This document shows, piece by piece, positions 21,471-32,858 of a DNA stretch of 64,000 nt. Under the pieces are notes generated by a model that saw only the letters and a program-made list of their open reading frames with translations, did not search any database and had not been told where the DNA came from. The translations under genes were made by a program, and so were the position numbers. Every line of letters begins with the position of its first letter. Positions within the stretch are counted from its first letter, which is position 1. The stretch is taken from assembly GCF_045679555.1 (NCBI RefSeq), contig NC_092091.1, positions 73,632,027 to 73,696,026 on the forward strand, given 5' to 3'. This DNA is from Salvelinus alpinus (Eukaryota; Chordata; Actinopteri; Salmoniformes; Salmonidae).

Positions 21471-22177
21471 TTACAACAGTGGTGGTATAAGACGCAAAAT
21501 CATTGTACAACGTGCAAAAAATTCAGTAAACCTCATTGTAATCTCTGTACGATTTCATTTGGATAGATGCATTACAGACTACCAGTAACATTTCAACTAA
21601 CTATCTACAGTACTAAACCTATCCTTAACCTAGCCCTAAACTTGACCCTTACCTTAACGCTTACTCTGAACCTAACCGTCTGTTACTTATCAACAGATAG
21701 TTTGATATTATTACCATTAAATTTAGAACTTGTGCAACAATGTGCATTATAAAGAGGAAACTATTTATGTATTGCTCAGGTTTTTAAACTCTACTTAAAT
21801 AATTGTCTAATTTTAAGGCAAATTGTTGAAGAAAAGTTGTAAATAAAATCCCTGAGAGTCTGAGGTTTGCAGTATTTTCAGCACTTTGTACCAGACAAAA
21901 ATATTGCCCATCGTATTGTTGGTAGTACTACTAATTGAAAGAACATAATACTACAAGGTTGTAGCTATGACGATGAGAGTAAAGAAGCAGAGTTGAATAA
22001 TAATACCGAAGAGAGAGCGATACAAAACAAGATAAATGTCTGAACATGAACACAGATACAATACTGCCTGAAGAGTGTTGCCACGGAGCGCCAGATAAAG
22101 AGATAGTAATCAGGGCAGTGTTGCAGTCCAGGTGTGCCTCAGGATGGGGCTCAGGTGTGCGTAATGAGGATTGCCAG
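21471..22177. other. Spacer, nothing recognised
   Basis: Includes a short (CTTACC)-like low-complexity stretch near 21620-21680. No gene seen. Confidence 0.5.
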
Positions 22178-22663
22178 TGTCACATTGCATAATGATAGGA
22201 GACAGGCGCAGGTATACAAAATTTACCCAGAATAGAGTACGTCATGAACATGACAGGAACGAAGCCCAAAACAAACACGTGTATATATATATATATATAT
22301 AACACAGGGCTGTATACCAAACAAAGAGTGAGTTGTAAACCTCTAATAAATACACAGGAAAAACAATACACGGGACGAGACCCGTAATAACAAGAACACA
22401 CTAACAGGGTAACACGAAAGCCGATACAACAGAGCACAGGTAATCACAAGACCAACGGACATGGAACAATAATCATCAAGGACAATGGGGAACAGAGGGC
22501 ACATATACTAATCAGGGGGAATGGGAACCAGGTGTGCATAATGAGACCAGACAGTCCGGGGTTGGTGGTAATGATCTAGTTCAGCGTCACCTAGAAGGCC
22601 AGTGACGCAGACCTCCGGAGCTGGTGAATGGAATGAGCAGCAGTCCCGGGGGAAACCGTGACA
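22178..22663 (-). mobile_element. 3' LTR of a gypsy retrotransposon
   Basis: On the minus strand the LTR begins TGTCACGGTTTCCC (22663) and ends TGCAATGTGACA (22178), 486 bp, with a TA microsatellite inside (22284-22302). A purine-rich tract precedes it. It directly follows the integrase C-terminal remnant at 22664-23195. Confidence 0.75.
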
Positions 22664-23195
22664 ATACCCTCTGCCCGACGTGCTGCACCAGCAGCGGGAC
22701 GACACCGGCCTCGGGGATGACCACAGGGACGCAGTGCAGGTCGGAAAATCCCTGGTCACCGAAGCGTCCAGGATGTCTACCGCAGGAACTCAGCACCACT
22801 CCTCTGGGCCCTACCCCTCCCAGTCGATGAGGTACTGAAGACGACCTCATGGACCCGGCATGCAGGACCTCCCTCGATGTCCAGAGGAAGCGGGGAATCA
22901 CTGGATCAGCCTCAACGAGGGGACCAGGCACCGCTGGCCTGAGGAGAGACACATGAAAAATAGTGTTAATGCGGTATTTAGCAGGGCGTTGCAAATGGTA
23001 GTTACCTCATTAACCCTCCTCAGAATTTTAAACGGCTTCACAAACTGTGGGCTCAGCTTCCGGCAGGGCAGGCAGAGGGGCAGGTTCCAGATGGAGAGCC
23101 AGACCCGGTCGCCTGGAGAGAAAAAAGCTGTGGCGGTCGGCCTGTTCCTTTTGCCGACGCACAGCCCGCTGGAGACAAGTGTGCGCAGCATTCCA
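22664..23195 (-). pseudogene. Gypsy integrase C-terminal remnant
   Basis: Minus-strand translations give [18 protein letters not shown] and [17 protein letters not shown], then in another frame [19 protein letters not shown]. This is the typical C-terminal integrase sequence (GDRVWLS...FHVSLLRP) of fish Ty3/gypsy elements. The frame is broken between the two parts and the chromodomain is degenerate. Everything 5' of it (reverse transcriptase, RNase H) is missing. Confidence 0.8.
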
Positions 23196-23734
23196 GATCA
23201 GAGCTTTTAATGGAAATATGTTTGTTTCCCATTCATTTTAAATGATTCAAGATATAATTGAAGTGATCATATATTTTAACAGATAGAAGATTGGACTCAG
23301 TGAATTTGCACATAGATCATATAGCATTACTGAGGCTTTGACACCCCAGCCTTTAAACAGAGGTCACATTATTGGTTGTACTCTGTGGCCAGCCATCGAT
23401 GGTCATATAAGGGCCTTTTTTCTATGTATGACATCAGTGTGAAGAGTTATTCAGAGGTGGTGGGGGAAATCTATGTCTGCATCTTTATCAGAGGTTTAAA
23501 AGGAGAACTTTACGTGCATGTGTGCGTGTATGTGTGGGTGCGTGTTTGCCTGCGTGCACTGTATCCAAACATCAACAAGACATCATAACTTAACGATTCA
23601 TCACTGTATCCAACCATCAACATAATAATTACTAGACATCATAACTTAACCATTCAGCATGACTATACACATGATAACTACTAGTCATCATCACTTAACC
23701 ATTCAGCATGACCATTAACATGATAACTACTACC
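23196..23734. other. Spacer with short direct repeats
   Basis: Contains a few 30-40 bp imperfect repeats (ACTAGACATCATAACTTAAC, AACCATTCAGCATGAC type, 23565-23725). The LINE at 23735 is inserted in them. Positions 23250-23335 are a diverged copy of the CTL 5' flank. No gene seen. Confidence 0.55.
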
Positions 23735-25026
23735 CTGGGTCTCGACCCCGCCCTGTGCAACTGGGTCCTGGACTTCCTGACGGGCCGCCCCCAGGTGGTG
23801 AGGGTAGGTAACAACATCTCCACCCCGCTGATCCTCAACACTGGGGCCCCACAAGGGTGCGTTCTGAGCCCTCTCCTGTACTCCCTGTTCACCCACGACT
23901 GCGTGGCCATGCACGCCTCCAACTCAATCATCAAGTTTGCGGATGACACTACAGTGGTAGGCTTGATTACCAACAACGACGAGACGGCCTACAGGGAGGA
24001 TGTGAGGGCCCTCGGAGTGTGGTGTAAGGAAAATAACCTCACACTCAACGTCAACAAAGCAAAGGAGATGATTGTGGACTTCAGGAAACAGCAGAGGGAG
24101 CACCCCCCTATCGACATCGACGGGACAGTAGTGGAGAAGGTGGAAAGTTAAGTTCCTCGGTGTACACATCACGGACAAACTGAATTGGTCCACCCACACA
24201 GACAGCGTTGTGAAGAAGGCGCAGCAGCGCCTCTTCAACCTCAGGAGGCTGAAGAAATTCGGCTTGTCACCAAAAGCACTCACAAACTTCTACAGATGCA
24301 CAATCGAGAGCATCCTGTCGGGCTATATCACCGCCTGGTATGTCAATTGCTCCGCCCACAACCGTAAGGCTCTCCAGAGGGTAGTGAGGTCTGCACAATG
24401 CATCACCGGGGGCAAACTACCTGCCCTCCAGGACACCTACACCACCCGATGTCACAGGAAGGCCATAAAGATCATCAAGGACAACAACCACCCAAGCCAC
24501 TGCCTGTTCACCCCGCTATCATCCAGAAGGCGAGGTCAGTACAGGTGCATCAAAGCAGGGACCGAGAGACTGAAAAACAGCTTCTATCTCAAGGCCATCA
24601 GACTGTTAAACAGCCACCACTAACATTTAGCGGCCGCTGCCAACATACTGACTCAACTCCAGCCACTTTAATAATGGGAATTGATGGAAATTATGTAAAA
24701 ATGTACCACTAGCCACTTTAAACAATGCCACTTAATATAATGTTTACATACCCTACATTACTCATCTCATATGTATATACTGTACTCTATACCATCTACT
24801 GCATCTTGCCTATGCCGTTCTGTACCATCACTCATTCATATATCTTTATGTACATATTCTTTATCCCTTTACACTTGTGTGTATAAGGTAGTAGTTGTGG
24901 AATTGTTAGGTTAGATTACTTGTTGGTTATTACTGCATTGTCGGAACTAGAAGCACAAGCATTTCGCTACACTCGCATTAACATCTGCTAACCATGTGTA
25001 TGTGACAAATAAAATTTGATTTGATA
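23735..25026 (+). mobile_element. Rex1/CR1-type LINE, 5'-truncated
   Basis: Reverse transcriptase fragments on the plus strand: 23738-24148 with [16 protein letters not shown] and the catalytic FADDTTVVG, then 24150-24623 with KKAQQRLFNLRRLKKFG and LSSRRRGQYRCIKAG ending LLNSHH. One base is missing near 24148 (VEKVES then stop), which shifts the frame, so it is dead. The 3' tail ends in ATTTGATTTGAT. The Rex1 assignment is from memory of fish families. Confidence 0.82.
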
Positions 25027-25199
25027 CTAGACATCATAACTTAATAAATATGAATTCATTTCAATCACAAACCGACTCATTTCTATACACCATATAAACT
25101 GACTAATTGCACTGCTTTACAAGTAACCACAGATTTTTTCAACATCACAAACCTGATGGTCCACTGCTTGTGAACTCACGAGGCTCCTCTGTTGGTGTT

Positions 25200-25917
25200 T
25201 GTTACAAATCCCTTTTGGCCCGACAGTCTAGGGGGGATGGTAATGGGACCCGTAACATAACTCACGCAAAGTGTAATAGTGACAAAGTAACGGTGAGAAC
25301 GAAATAACCACGACTTAAATCTACCGTCAAATTCAGGGTTTATTAGTAAACACACGGTAATGGGGGGGGGCAGGAAAAAGGGCTGAGCTGGACCCAAGGA
25401 ATGAAACAATAAGCATCCAAAAACACCCCTAAGCTAGAATAGCCTATTTCAACAACAGCTAACTAACTAACCAAAAATACAGTGGGTGGTCCACCCAGTT
25501 CTAACTAGTGTATTTAACAAAGTTTACTACAGGTAGTGTATGCCCATGGGCGACCTGTCTGGTTACCCCCTTTTCCCACCATCAAACAAACACTCAAACA
25601 CCATAACCAAACACAATACTCACAGGTGGGGACAAAGTGACATGTAGATGCTAAACCACACAAGAGATCTACAGACATATGGCATTTACAGAGAGATTGA
25701 GCTCCACAAAGAGATCAAGCTCTAGAGAAAACAACTGACAGGGTTTTTAAACCAAGGGAAAGGGACTGTGATTGGGTAGGAGAAAAGGAGCAGGTGTCTT
25801 CTGATTAGCGACTGATTGATGACTGATTGGGGAATGATGATGGTCACCTGTGAGTAGGGGAGAAGGAGAGAAAAGAAATATACACAGGACACAGACAGAA
25901 TACTTATATCCGTAACA
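25200..25917 (-). mobile_element. Probable solo LTR (718 bp)
   Basis: It starts TGTTACAAATCC and ends TATATCCGTAACA, with TG...CA ends as inverted TGTTAC/GTAACA. The flanks are GTGTT and GTGTC, a 4-of-5 match consistent with a decayed target-site duplication. There is no internal region. Orientation is assigned from the resemblance to minus-strand LTRs elsewhere and is uncertain. Confidence 0.55.
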
Positions 25918-27272
25918 GTGTCTCACTCTCTCCATCTGTCTCACTTTCCTGCTATACTATGCCTTCACTCTCAGTCTCTCCAATGGACAAGTCTTCCTGC
26001 TCTCTCTTGCTCTCTCCACACCTGTACCATCTGGCTCTGTCTCACTGTCTGCCTTGTCTTTTCATTGGAATAAGGACATTATGTCCTTCCTTCTCTTCAT
26101 TTTGGTGAAAACGTATTAATTTACTTAAAATAACTGACTTGCTAGGTAAACTACCCTTTATGTCTAACCGTTTTACGTTACAATGTGTTTACGGAGTGTG
26201 GTTTAAGTAAAAACACTCAACACCATGAGTTTGTTGATCATATATTTTATCCTTTTTCATACTGCCACAAAGTAACAAACGGCCACGTTAAGATAAGCTG
26301 ATCTAACGTTACACTTCTGTAATGCATTTAATACAAATACAACATATTAACAATTTTACTCACCTCTATATTTCCTTTTTTGTGCTTGAACTATAATATT
26401 CGTCGGAATTTCTTACAACTTCTGAGTAGACAAAAACTAGCAGATGCATGTAGGACGATACTGTTGTGTTCCGCCTAAAGCCGTCCCTCTAGAAAATGTG
26501 TGGGTTAAATTAGTGTTCCGCGTTGCCACTGTCTAATAACGGATGTAAAAAAATAACGATAGCAAAAATTACTTATGTAAAGATTATTTCATAATCCACA
26601 TTTAGCGGGGCCACAAGGGGGTCCAAAATTGTTGTCACAGGGGAACTGCCCCCCCCCCCCCCAGAACCGCCAGTGAGTGGAAGCCCCCACAGGATGCTTC
26701 AGGTTTTTACCCCTTGTGACACATCAGTGTTTCCCCTTTTACCTGTGCTAGAACTGTAATGCAAGGTGTACTCAGGGCTAAAGTCACCAAGGACCAGAAA
26801 AAACAGTATTGCGTCATACATGGGTGGTTCCAAAAAAAAAATGTTGTGTATTGACATAACAATGGAAAACACAAGAGAAGAGGATTAAGAGGTTTTGCTC
26901 ATAACTTGGCCTAAAATAAAGGATACCATAACATTGAGTGAAAAGAACTGAACTAACAGGTAGGAATGTAACATTTCTACCTGTACATAGCGCCTGTATA
27001 TCCAGTTTTCTACAGATTATTTCACAAGCAAAAGACACTGAAAATGAATGATTAATGAATGATAAAAGTGGAAACTTTGCCCTCTCACAGAGTACAGTAT
27101 AACACTAACTTGTGAGTGATAAGTAAAAGTGACTAACTAGCGAGAACAGAGAGCACAAATACATTTGATGGCAGATATTACAAATGTCACATTTACATTT
27201 TATTTAATTTCAAGTTCTTCCGATTGTACCTCTCAATATGAATACCTCAGGAACAGGGACAGTAGGACCTGA
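25918..27272. other. Gene-free stretch
   Basis: No exon or repeat of known family was recognised. There is a 14-bp poly-C run near 26650 and CT-rich sequence at 25920-26050. Confidence 0.5.
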
Positions 27273-28123
27273 GCTGTGTTGGAATACTCATACTAACCGC
27301 ACTAACCGCACTATTTGTGACGGAAATTGAGTATGTAGTGTGCTAATTAGTCATAGTATGGATATAGTTAGTATGCCACAGGTTCCGGGATGTCGTACTA
27401 CATTAGTCAAAATAGGAAGTATAACAGGCAGTGGACACTATTTCTGTGCTTTTGGGGCTCATAATGCAATTCTTCAGAAAATGGGCGTGGCTTCACGACA
27501 TTTTCAGATTTGAAGAAAATGGCAAAAATATGCAGTCCGATGAGAGCAGACACAAATGCATTGCTTTAAGTAATTATGACACATTTTAAGAAAATGTTCA
27601 GCAATGTAATAATGTAATGACTTTTCAAATAAGTGACGTTACACGTTATGTTGGGTGACAATTTGTTAGGTACGCTAGCCTTACGAACCGCATAGCATAT
27701 CATTACAGTAGTTGCTTGTATGTACCGGTATGTTAGCTGGCTACCTAAAGTTAGTTGGCTACTAATACATCAAACTTGCCAGTATATTAACTATATGCTA
27801 TCTAACTAACTACCCAACATTTACTGACTTTATTATTCAGGTCATTCTTAGGTTAGTTAAGTGGTATAGTCATTGTGCGTTCTCATTGGACATTGTTAAT
27901 GAAGTCGCAAGATGTCTAGCTAGTCATTTGTTAGCTACGCTAACAAGCTAGCAAGAAGTTGCATAGCAACAGCATCAAATTCAGGTAGACAGGCAAAGCG
28001 CTAGTACACTCAACTGAAAGGATACCGTTTGTTTACAGTATACTAAAATGAAATTATAGTATGTAGTATGTACTCATTAAGTATGTAGTATACAGTATGT
28101 AAGTATGGGTATTCGAACACAGC
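27273..28123. mobile_element. 850-bp MITE ending about 60 bp before the ART gene
   Basis: The left end GCTGTGTTGGAATACTCATA and the reverse complement of the right end (GCTGTGTTCGAATACCCATA) match at 18 of 20 positions. The inside is non-coding with GTATGTAGTATGTA-like subterminal repeats. It stops just upstream of the ART start codon at 28181. Confidence 0.75.
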
Positions 28124-28180
28124 ACTGGTTTCTTGTTGAAATTAACTGTAACCTTTTACTTCATTCTTCAACGTCACTAG

Positions 28181-29349
28181 ATGGAAATCAATAACATACA
28201 CAAAAAGAAGACAATCGTCTTTTCTGTTATATTTCTACTTGTTTTGATGGTAATCTTAGTTTTCATCTTCGGCATTCCCCATTCAAAGGTGAGATATTTT
28301 ACATTTTATTGAAATAAAATAAAGAAAAAATGATTACATATTAAATTGTCATTGTTTGCCCATACATTAGAACAGCGTTCCCAAACTTTAGTACAGTTTA
28401 CCATAAGTCTTATGAATGGAAACGTGTCTAAATAATGTCACTGTTACAGGATGGAGAAACTGGGAATGGAGGGATTCAAGATGGAGGGATTCAAGACGGA
28501 GGGATTCAAGACGGAGGGATTCAAGACGGAGGGATGCAAGAGATTCTACCTCTAGACATGGTCCGTTCTTCTGTTGATGACAAATATGATGGTTGCAGAG
28601 GTTTAATGTTACGGGTGGTTGAAAACATGTACCTCTACGATGAGTTAAACACTAATCCTCAATTCAATACATCCTGGAACATAGCAAAACCACACGCTAA
28701 ACAGCGTGGAGACAGTTTGAATACAGATCATTCCATTGCTATCTATTTGTACACAAAAAACAAACCAGGACCCAATTCCAAATCGATCTACCTGGACTTT
28801 AACAAAGCAGTTCAAGAGGGCAATTCTGCATATATGACAACATCATTCAAGTACCATGCATTGCATTTCTACCTGACTGATGCCATTCAGATTCTTAGAG
28901 AAAGACAAGAGACATGTAAGGAAACCTTTCACAGAACCAACCGGAAGTTTGATCTGAGTGTTCTCAACCACGAGATCCGTTTCGGCACCTTCGCCACAAG
29001 CTCTTTCAGATCCGACTTAACCAACTTTGGGAATGTGTCTTGCTTTGAGATCCACACTTGCTTTGGCGCTGAGCTAACTTCTTACTCAGCCTTTCCTGAA
29101 GAGAGGGAAGTTTTAATTCCACCATATGAGATTTTTGAAGTCACCAAAATCCAGACAAAGTCACCAGTGAATAACCTGTTGTGTGAAGTCATCTACACAC
29201 TAAAGAGCAAGGGAGTAGACAGTGATCTGAATTGCAAATTGATTTTGAGTGGAGGAGAATCAAACATCATCAGAGCATCAGATACAGGCTACATAATACT
29301 CTATATTATGTTGATAACTACTGTATATTACCCCAGCTTCACACTGTAG
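28181..29349 (+). CDS. Ecto-ADP-ribosyltransferase, probable arginine-specific, membrane-associated
   Basis: Two coding exons (28181-28288 and 28450-29349, phase 0, GT-AG) give 335 residues. The N-terminus MEINNIHKKK is followed by a hydrophobic stretch (residues about 11-31), a signal peptide or signal anchor. Next come five tandem pentapeptides GGIQD/GGMQE and then the ART domain. Motifs are IPLDMV-like LPLDMVRSSVDD, FNKAVQEG, the catalytic Arg in EIRFGTFATSS (R-S part) and EEREVLIPPYEIF (ExE, with Glu as expected for arginine specificity). The C-terminus is hydrophobic (GYIILYIMLITTVYY), fitting a GPI-attachment signal. It would transfer ADP-ribose from NAD+ to arginines of extracellular proteins. 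An upstream non-coding exon is possible because AG precedes the ATG. Confidence 0.88.
28466..28548 (+). repeat. 15-bp tandem repeat inside the ART coding exon
   Basis: Five copies of a GATGGAGGGATTCAA-type unit encode GGIQD repeats between the membrane segment and the catalytic domain. In-frame unit number could vary between alleles. Confidence 0.9.
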
Positions 29350-29352
29350 AGA

Positions 29353-29985
29353 TTCTGGCTGTGTTCCAGGTCAGCTACATTGCAGACGCATGCCTAATCT
29401 CATGCCTGGATAGGTCTTTAACATATCAACTAACCACATCATATTGCAATCTGATGCCCGACTGCGCAGTCGATGATGTGGCACACAACCATTGTGTCAG
29501 GTTTTGGCCAGGACTGTTCTGTTTTTTGTCACTAGATGTCCCCATTGCACCTTTTTTGAACCTTTTGTGTTTTTTCTTGCTCTATTATTGTTTGCACCTG
29601 TGTGTCGTTCCCTTGTTGGTATTTAAACCCTGTGTGTTCCTCAGTTCTTTGCTCAGTGTTTGTATGTTAGCACCCAGCCCCAGCCTTTGTGATCATTTTT
29701 CTCTTGTTGGATTTTCCAGAGGTTCTCTGGTTTTGTTCTCGTGTATTTTTGGATTGGTCTTTTGAGGTTTCTTTTTTCCCTTGCTGTTTTTACCACTTTG
29801 TGGATTTTCTTTGTATTTTGGAAGATATCTATTTTTTATTAAACCACCATCTCTAGTACTGCTGTGTCTGCCTCATCTTCTGGGTTCTGCCCATTATTAG
29901 TGACTGTTTCTCGCACCGGGTCCTGACACATTGGTTGATGCAATGCAACGTCTGCAATGTATTCGACCTGGAACGAAACCCCTAT
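29353..29985. mobile_element. MITE interrupted by a solo LTR
   Basis: The left end GGCTGTGTTCCAGGTCAGCT...GCAGACG and the right end CGTCTGCAATGTATTCGACC...AACG are inverted repeats. A related uninterrupted copy lies at about 57850-58005. The solo LTR at 29495-29928 is inserted inside it. Confidence 0.7.
29495..29928 (+). mobile_element. Solo LTR, 434 bp, with CATTG target duplication
   Basis: It starts TGTCAGGTTTTGGCC and ends GGGTCCTGACA. The 5-bp direct repeat CATTG flanks it (29490-29494 and 29929-29933). An AATAAA-like ATTAAA signal lies near 29838. There is no internal region. Confidence 0.88.
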
Positions 29986-30539
29986 AATGGCTTGTTTTGA
30001 CCTGCATTGATTGCTCGGTTGCATATTTTTTTTTACTGCTACTGTTTTGAAATTGTTGAGATTATATGTCTTGGTCAGGTGTAATATTTTCTTGACATTT
30101 GCTGGCATGTACACTGTGACCGCGGCTACCTACAGTACATCTGGCAGCTTTTGAGTTTTGGAAGGGGAGGGGATTTTCGGCCATAGTCAAGCACAACCGA
30201 CACACGTTGATAACGTATAAGATCACTATAGGCCATAGGTTAATAGAGAGAAAGGACTATATGTAGTGTTCTGTCTGGTATGTCATTCTACCATATGACT
30301 AAACACACTGGCCACGATAAAATATTGAATTTGGCCTTTACTACTGTAGTCCACAGAAACACATTGAATAACATATTCATAAATGGCAAAAAAATACAGT
30401 AAAAAACAAAATCTAAAGGAATCAGGTTTTCAAGTGTATGTCCTATATCTCGGAGATATACGAAAGCTCAGGGAAAAAAGCAACAATTAAGATGTTTGAT
30501 TTTATTGTATTTTATTCAATACAGAATACATGATTCTGC
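29986..30539. other. Spacer, nothing recognised
   Basis: No gene or familiar repeat was seen. Confidence 0.5.
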
Positions 30540-30797
30540 CACAAAATTGAAAAATAAAACATGTTACTGAGAAATGTCTGGAACTCATGCAGTGACACAA
30601 CTTGAGAGACGGTGACCATGACAACTGGCATTAGGTGCAGTGGTTATCTTGGGGTCGAGGGGAGTGTGAGGAAGACAGAAAGGGGGAGTGTTAACTCTAT
30701 CTCAGCAGCATCACTTTTAGATTAAAATGGCCCTGTAGTGAACCAAGGTGTACTGTACAGTATCATGCATGTGTATTTGTGAAGACATGACGATCTG
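30540..30797 (+). repeat. Duplicated ART 5' block, truncated (copy 3)
   Basis: It is collinear with 20990-21255 (ACTGAGAAATGTCTGGAACT, GACCATGACAACTGGC, GCAGCATCACTTTTAG, TGAACCAAGGT). It ends at GACGATCTG exactly where the gypsy LTR begins, so that insertion or an associated deletion removed the rest. Confidence 0.75.
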
Positions 30798-31176
30798 TGT
30801 CACACCCGTATCTGTTTCACCTGTCTTTGTGATTGTGTCCACCCCCCTCCAGGTGTCGCCCATCTTTCTCATTATTCCCTGTGTATTTATACCTGTGTTC
30901 TCTGTTTGTCTGTTGCCAGTACGTTTTGTTTTGTCAGGCCTACCAGCGTTTTTCCCTCTGTTCCTATCGCTTGATTGTTCCTGTTCTCTAGTTTTCCCGG
31001 TTTGACCTTTTCTGCCTACCCTGACCCTGAGCCTGCCTGCCATTCGGTACCTTTGCCCCACCTATCTGGATTATTGACCCCTGACCTTGACCTGTCTTTT
31101 GCCTGCCCCTGCTAGATTATTAAACTGTTGTTTATTCAACACTGTCTGCATCTGAGTCTTACCTTGAAACGTGATA
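30798..31176 (+). mobile_element. 5' LTR of a gypsy retrotransposon
   Basis: It starts TGTCACACCCGTATC and ends CTTGAAACGTGATA, about 379 bp. It is followed by a short leader (GTACAAACTGGCC) and the gag start at 31190, the order expected for a 5' LTR. A related LTR fragment lies inverted at 39790-40205. Confidence 0.8.
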
Positions 31177-31189
31177 GTACAAACTGGCC

Positions 31190-31784
31190 ATGACTGACCC
31201 AGCAGACCCGGGCCAGCTGCACAACGTCATCTCTTCCCACGGAGCCACCATCATTAGGCACAGGGAATTGCTTTGTGGCCTTACGGAGGAGGTCCAAACG
31301 TTGGCTGAACTCCTTGACAGGGCATTAAAAATTTTGCTGGAGCAATTCCGGGGGTTGTCTGGGAGGCAGCGAACCACGTTTGTAACCCCACAGCCACCCA
31401 GTAACTCAGCAGCTAGCTGCGCCATCTCATCGGTCACTCCACCTTCTCGTGAGCCCCGCTTACCTCCCCCGGAATGCTTCATTGGAGAGCCGAGCACCTG
31501 TCGGACGTTTCTAGCTCAGTGTGTCCTAGTCTTCGAGTTTCAGCCCTCCTCTTTCCCCTCGGATTGCTCCAATATAGCCTACCTCATCACGCTGATGTCT
31601 TAGAGGGCTCTCACTTGGGCTATTGCTGTATGGGAACAACAGCCGGCCATACGCATTAGTTTGGAGGGGTTCGTGGGAAAGGTGAAGAAGGTTTTTGATG
31701 CCCCGTTCTCTGTGAGAGAAGCATCCACTGTTTCACAAGACGACAGCCTGGTTTGCTGGATTTCTCAGGAGTCCCTAAAACATT
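31190..31784 (+). pseudogene. Gypsy gag remnant
   Basis: The ATG at 31190 opens MTDPADPGQLHNVISSHGA. Then come the typical gag segments LPPPECFIGEPSTCRTFLA and LVFEFQPSSFPSDCSNIAY. A TAG stop follows ITLMS at 31601-31603. The frame continues as RALTWAIAVWEQQPAI before ending at about 31784. Protease and polymerase regions are missing. Confidence 0.85.
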
Positions 31785-32136
31785 AAACAACACGAATTAC
31801 AATGTCATACTCATGTCATAACACTAGCTAGCTGGCTGGCTAATGTTCTCTAGTCAGCTAACTTGCTAAATATATATTTTTGTAAATTAACTTTATGACA
31901 AAAAAAATATGCACAATCATTTGTCTCTATATTAACTAACAGATTCCTCTCAATTGTAAATGTTTTGCTTGACTCGTTATGACATTATAATTGCTTACAT
32001 TTGCTTCAACTGTAATGTTTTTGTCATACATCTTTGCTGAAAAAAGTCACCAGTGATGGGTGGCATAACATCAAATACGTCATTGGAACCACTCGATATG
32101 ACTGGTCATATAAAAACCTTGGGATCCAAATGCATA
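31785..32136. other. Spacer before the inverted duplication
   Basis: AT-rich sequence without a recognised gene. The left arm of the inverted duplication is detectable from at least 32137. Whether it starts earlier cannot be told because the partner runs off the window at 64000. Confidence 0.5.
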
Positions 32137-32342
32137 TTGAGTGCTGTAACTCCCCCTTGTGGTGGTCTGGAGCAATGAAGCCGTGACGCTGGGTACCTCT
32201 AAGTCCAGCGACGTAAGCTCACAACTTTTAAAGGAGGAACCACTGTATGTGACTTAGTCATAAGTCTGGGCGTACAGATAACAGCTGTTTGGGTGGGACC
32301 TCAGTACGTGACATCCTGTTCTCATAATCTACAGGAATTTAG

Positions 32343-32465
32343 ATGGGTGGAAACATGCAAGAAGGAACAGACAATGGTGGCAACGTCAGCTATCTTAATC
32401 TGAACAGACAAGCTAAATCAGCTTTTACACACCATGTTCCGTCCCTGTTTCCAACCATCTGCTAA
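32343..32465 (+). CDS. Short ORF with an ITIM-like motif (left arm copy)
   Basis: A 40-residue frame begins MGGNMQEGTDNGGN and contains VSYLNL, which fits the ITIM consensus (I/V/L/S)xYxx(L/V/I). It resembles a cytoplasmic first exon of an immune receptor, but I see no clear donor site. An identical minus-strand copy is at 63672-63794. It may be a relic exon or chance. Confidence 0.25.
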   Translation: MGGNMQEGTDNGGNVSYLNLNRQAKSAFTHHVPSLFPTIC

Positions 32466-32491
32466 ACTGTCACAAAGACAAAATAGGTTGT

Positions 32492-32858
32492 TGTCACAGG
32501 TGTAGAGAGGAGTAGGCAGGAGGCAGTTGCAGTTTTAAAACTACTGAATATTTTATTAAAGCACCATAGCTTAAAGCGGGACAAAACCCACAGTGCAAAA
32601 TGTAAAGTACTCATGAAAGAGTAAAAGAGATTCCTTTCAGGAAAACCAATAACATTTACAATGACTGACAAAGACAAATGACAGAGGAAGTATATATACA
32701 GTGATAGAGTGGGGATTGGAACCAGGTGTGTGTAATGATGACGAGACAGAGAGTGAAGGGCATTTGACAGCAGCAGGTTCGGCAGAAGCTGGAAGGCCGG
32801 CAACACCTAAAGCCTGAGCTGGACTTGAGGGGGGGGCAAAGTGAAGGCCGGTGTGACA
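32492..32858 (-). mobile_element. Solo LTR in the left arm
   Basis: Minus-strand ends are TGTCACACCGGCC and CTACACCTGTGACA, with flanks GTTGT and ATTGT (4 of 5 match). The right-arm partner (63293-63644) lacks about 15 bp present here. Confidence 0.75.

Noticed and set aside
23708-24151. Possible host gene with a reverse transcriptase-like domain
   Set aside because: LINE RT motifs, a frameshift and an ATTTGAT tail identify it as a truncated LINE.
29232-29765. 177-residue frame overlapping the ART 3' end
   Set aside because: It is a different frame that runs through the MITE and solo LTR and has no domain.
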